From Microbacterium galbinum (GTDB lineage Bacteria > Actinomycetota > Actinomycetes > Actinomycetales > Microbacteriaceae), in assembly GCF_023091225.1 (NCBI RefSeq), contig NZ_JAHWXM010000001.1:1054001-1118000 (forward strand): a DNA stretch of 64,000 bases, in the 5' to 3' direction. Under the pieces are notes generated by a model. It was not told where the DNA came from. It searched no databases and saw only the letters and a list, made by a program, of their open reading frames with translations. A program made the translations under genes and the position numbers. Of this stretch, positions 61,838-64,000 are shown piece by piece; position 1 is the stretch's first letter; each line of letters opens with the position of its first letter.

Positions 61838-62881
61838 ATGGCAGTGAACGAGACAGAGCGCGAGGCGATGAGCCGTGCTCTCGCGCTCGCGGCGCTCGGC
61901 CCTCGCGGCGTGAACCCGCAGGTCGGCGCGGTCATCCTCTCCCCCGACGGCACGATCCTCGCCGAGGGATGGCACCACGGCGCCGGCACCCCGCACGCCG
62001 AGGTCGACGCGCTGTCGAAGCTCGCCCCCGGCGCAGCCCGCGGCGCGACCGCGGTCGTGACCCTCGAACCCTGCAACCACACCGGACGCACCGGTCCCTG
62101 CGCGCTCGCCCTGATCGAGGCCGGCGTGAGCCGCGTCGTCTACGCGCTCGACGATCCCGGCGCCGTGTCGGGCGGAGGCGCCGAACGGCTGCGGGCCGCG
62201 GGCGTCAGCGTCGAGGCCGGCGAGCAGGCGGATGCCGCGCACGCCGTGATCGAGGGATGGCTCACCGCGCAGCGCCTCGGCCGCCCCCACGTCACCGTGA
62301 AGTGGGCGCAGAGCCTCGACGGACGCGCCGCGGCCGACGACGGATCGAGCCAGTGGATCACCGGTCCCGCTGCCCGTGCCGATGTGCACCGCCGCCGCGC
62401 GGCATCCGATGCCATCGTCGTCGGCACCGGCACCGTGCTGGCCGACGACCCCTCGCTCACCGCTCGCGACGGAGACGCGCTCCTCCCCGACCAGCCCGTC
62501 CCGGTGGTCATCGGCTCGCGCCCCACTCCGGCGGATGCGGCGGTGCGCCGGCATCCGCACACTCCCCTCTTCTTCGACGGACACGACCTGCACGCGGTGC
62601 TCGCCGACCTGCACGGCCGCGGCATCCAGAGCGTCTTCGTCGAGGGCGGGCCGACACTCGCGAGCGCGTTCGTGGCGGCGGGGCTGGCCGATCGCGTGCT
62701 CGCCTACGTCGCCCCCGTGCTGCTGGGCGGAAGCCGCCTCGCCCTCACCGACATCGGCGTCTCGTCCATCGGCGAGGCGCACCGCCTGACGATCGACGAG
62801 TGGCTGCCCCTCGGCGCCGATCTGCTCGCGATCGCCCATCCCGCTTCTCTCCCCACCGCGTCGACCGAAGGAGCCGTCTGA
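61838..62881 (+). CDS. ribD: Bifunctional riboflavin deaminase/reductase RibD
   Basis: The 347-residue protein has the cytidine-deaminase-like half with the zinc ligands His53/Glu55 (TPHAEVDAL) and Cys79 and Cys88 ([14 protein letters not shown]), followed by the reductase half ([29 protein letters not shown]). It performs the deamination and reduction steps after GTP cyclohydrolase II. AGAAGGA precedes the ATG. It overlaps ribE by one base (TGATG) and is the first gene under the riboswitch. Confidence 0.97.
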   Translation: MAVNETEREAMSRALALAALGPRGVNPQVGAVILSPDGTILAEGWHHGAGTPHAEVDALSKLAPGAARGATAVVTLEPCNHTGRTGPCALALIEAGVSRVVYALDDPGAVSGGGAERLRAAGVSVEAGEQADAAHAVIEGWLTAQRLGRPHVTVKWAQSLDGRAAADDGSSQWITGPAARADVHRRRAASDAIVVGTGTVLADDPSLTARDGDALLPDQPVPVVIGSRPTPADAAVRRHPHTPLFFDGHDLHAVLADLHGRGIQSVFVEGGPTLASAFVAAGLADRVLAYVAPVLLGGSRLALTDIGVSSIGEAHRLTIDEWLPLGADLLAIAHPASLPTASTEGAV

Positions 62882-63528
62882 TGTTCACCGGGATCATCGA
62901 GGAGATCGGCGAGATCACCGCCATCTCGCCGTCGGGCGACGGCTGGCGTCTGACCGTGCGCGCTCCGAAGGCCGCCGCCGACGCCGTGCACGGCGAGTCG
63001 ATCGCCGTCTCGGGCGTGTGCCTGACCGTGGTCGCCTCGGATGCGGATTCCTTCGACGCCGACGTCATGAAGCAGACCCTCGACGTCGCGGCGCTCGGCG
63101 ATGCCGCCGTCGGCACCCGCGTCAACATCGAGAAGGCGATGCCCGTCGGCGCGCGCCTGGGCGGGCACATCGTGCAGGGGCACGTCGACGGCGTCGGCAC
63201 GGTTCTCGAGGTGCGGCCCGGAGCCCAGTGGAGCGTGCTGCGCATCGGCCTTCCCGCCGACCTCGCCCCGCTCGTCGTCGACAAGGGATCGATCTCGGTC
63301 GACGGCACCTCGCTCACCGTCAGCGCGGTCAGCGACCCTCCTTCGTCAGGCTCAGGACCCGACGAGCAGCAGTGGTTCGAGATCTCCCTGATCCCCGAGA
63401 CGCTCGCCGCGACGACCCTCGGCACCCGCGCCGTCGGCGACCGCGTCAACCTCGAGACCGACATCCTCGCCCGGCACGTCGAGCGCCTGCTCGCGTTCCG
63501 GACCGCACCGGAAGGAGGCTCGCGATGA
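62881..63528 (+). CDS. ribE: Riboflavin synthase alpha subunit
   Basis: The 215-residue protein has two lumazine-binding repeats: [12 protein letters not shown] with [13 protein letters not shown] at the junction, and [15 protein letters not shown] in the second. It joins two 6,7-dimethyl-8-ribityllumazine molecules to give riboflavin. A short insertion of Ser/Pro/Asp ([13 protein letters not shown]) sits in the second repeat. The start overlaps ribD (TGATG) and the stop overlaps ribBA (ATGA). Confidence 0.96.
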   Translation: MFTGIIEEIGEITAISPSGDGWRLTVRAPKAAADAVHGESIAVSGVCLTVVASDADSFDADVMKQTLDVAALGDAAVGTRVNIEKAMPVGARLGGHIVQGHVDGVGTVLEVRPGAQWSVLRIGLPADLAPLVVDKGSISVDGTSLTVSAVSDPPSSGSGPDEQQWFEISLIPETLAATTLGTRAVGDRVNLETDILARHVERLLAFRTAPEGGSR

Positions 63529-64000
63529 GCCTTTCCACGATCGCCGACGCCCTCGACGCCCTGCGCGCCGGGCGCCCCGTTCTCGTCGCCGACGACGAGA
63601 ACCGTGAGAACGAGGGCGACGTCATCCTCTCGGCAGAGCTCGCCACCCCCGAGTGGGTCGCGTGGACCGTGCGCTGGTCGTCCGGGTTCATCTGCGCGCC
63701 GATGCCCGCCGACCGCGCCGACGACCTCAACCTGCAGCCGATGGTCGCCGCGAGCGAAGACGCGCGCGCCACCGCGTACACGGTGAGCGTCGATGCCGCC
63801 GAGGGCGTCACGACCGGTATCAGCGCGCATGACCGCGCGCACACGCTCAACGTGCTCGCGAACCCCGAATCGACCGCCACGAGCATCATCCGCCCGGGCC
63901 ACGTGCTGCCGCTGCGCGCGGTCGACGGCGGGGTGCGCGAGCGCAGCGGCCACACCGAGGCCGCCGTCGATCTCATGCGCCTCGCGGGACTGCAGCCGGT
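63525..64000 (+). CDS. ribBA: RibBA N-terminal (3,4-dihydroxy-2-butanone-4-phosphate synthase), partial
   Basis: The first 158 residues have the RibB signature [10 protein letters not shown] at residues 23-32, and [23 protein letters not shown] at the conserved substrate site. The gene runs past the right edge, so a fused GTP cyclohydrolase II domain cannot be seen but is usual in this operon order. The enzyme makes the four-carbon unit of riboflavin from ribulose 5-phosphate. It starts in an ATGA overlap with ribE. Confidence 0.95.
   Translation, partial: MSLSTIADALDALRAGRPVLVADDENRENEGDVILSAELATPEWVAWTVRWSSGFICAPMPADRADDLNLQPMVAASEDARATAYTVSVDAAEGVTTGISAHDRAHTLNVLANPESTATSIIRPGHVLPLRAVDGGVRERSGHTEAAVDLMRLAGLQP

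Overview
The window is a dense, very GC-rich stretch of chromosome from an actinobacterium, most likely a Microbacteriaceae member close to Microbacterium. The support is gene content and order, frequent GTG and TTG starts, promoters with a TANNNT -10 placed 6-8 nt before the start codon, and heavy use of the hexamer GGATGC/GCATCC. There is no insertion sequence, integrase, prophage, CRISPR array or plasmid function. Almost everything is coding, and no stretch over 300 bases lacks a feature.

Region 1-10 kb: the end of an unknown gene, a condensation-domain/GNAT fusion acyltransferase, an alpha/beta hydrolase, YchF, a lipoprotein, a methyltransferase, a DEDDh exonuclease, RmuC, and the divergent pair glpX and fructose-bisphosphate aldolase. 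Region 10-18.5 kb: a C-loop small RNA of the 6C type, an IclR regulator, ispH, then the overlapping operon xseA-xseB-DUF4245-carbonic anhydrase-fumC, facing PhoH2. Region 18.5-31 kb: a class V aminotransferase, uppS, a hemolysin III protein, greA, ilvA, an AI-2E type permease, a YcaQ/AlkX-like glycosylase, lemA, and a translationally overlapped PLP aldolase plus FAD lactone oxidase pair. A tRNA with anticodon UAA but a short variable loop follows.

Region 31-46 kb: an unknown protein with internal repeats, a type II NADH dehydrogenase with a histone-H1-like tail, a membrane-anchored subtilase overlapping DUF501, then divIC and eno. Next come an O-methyltransferase, a GntR/DUF1648/CPBP-protease operon with a clear operator, an APC permease, an SGNH hydrolase, hisS, mazG and nhaA. 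Region 46-64 kb: ppc, gdhA, and a three-gene amino-alcohol-like module (APC permease, kinase-aminotransferase fusion, hexapeptide-repeat protein). It ends with mfd, a GNAT, an Fpg/Nei glycosylase and the FMN-riboswitch-controlled ribD-ribE-ribBA operon, which runs off the end.

Two blocks keep the order known from Mycobacterium tuberculosis (greA to ychF, and mfd/mazG/eno/divIC/DUF501). The remaining genes are lineage-specific insertions between these anchors, and these hold the least understood systems. Central carbon anaplerosis (ppc, carbonic anhydrase, fumC, fba, glpX, eno) and nitrogen assimilation (gdhA, ilvA) are well represented.
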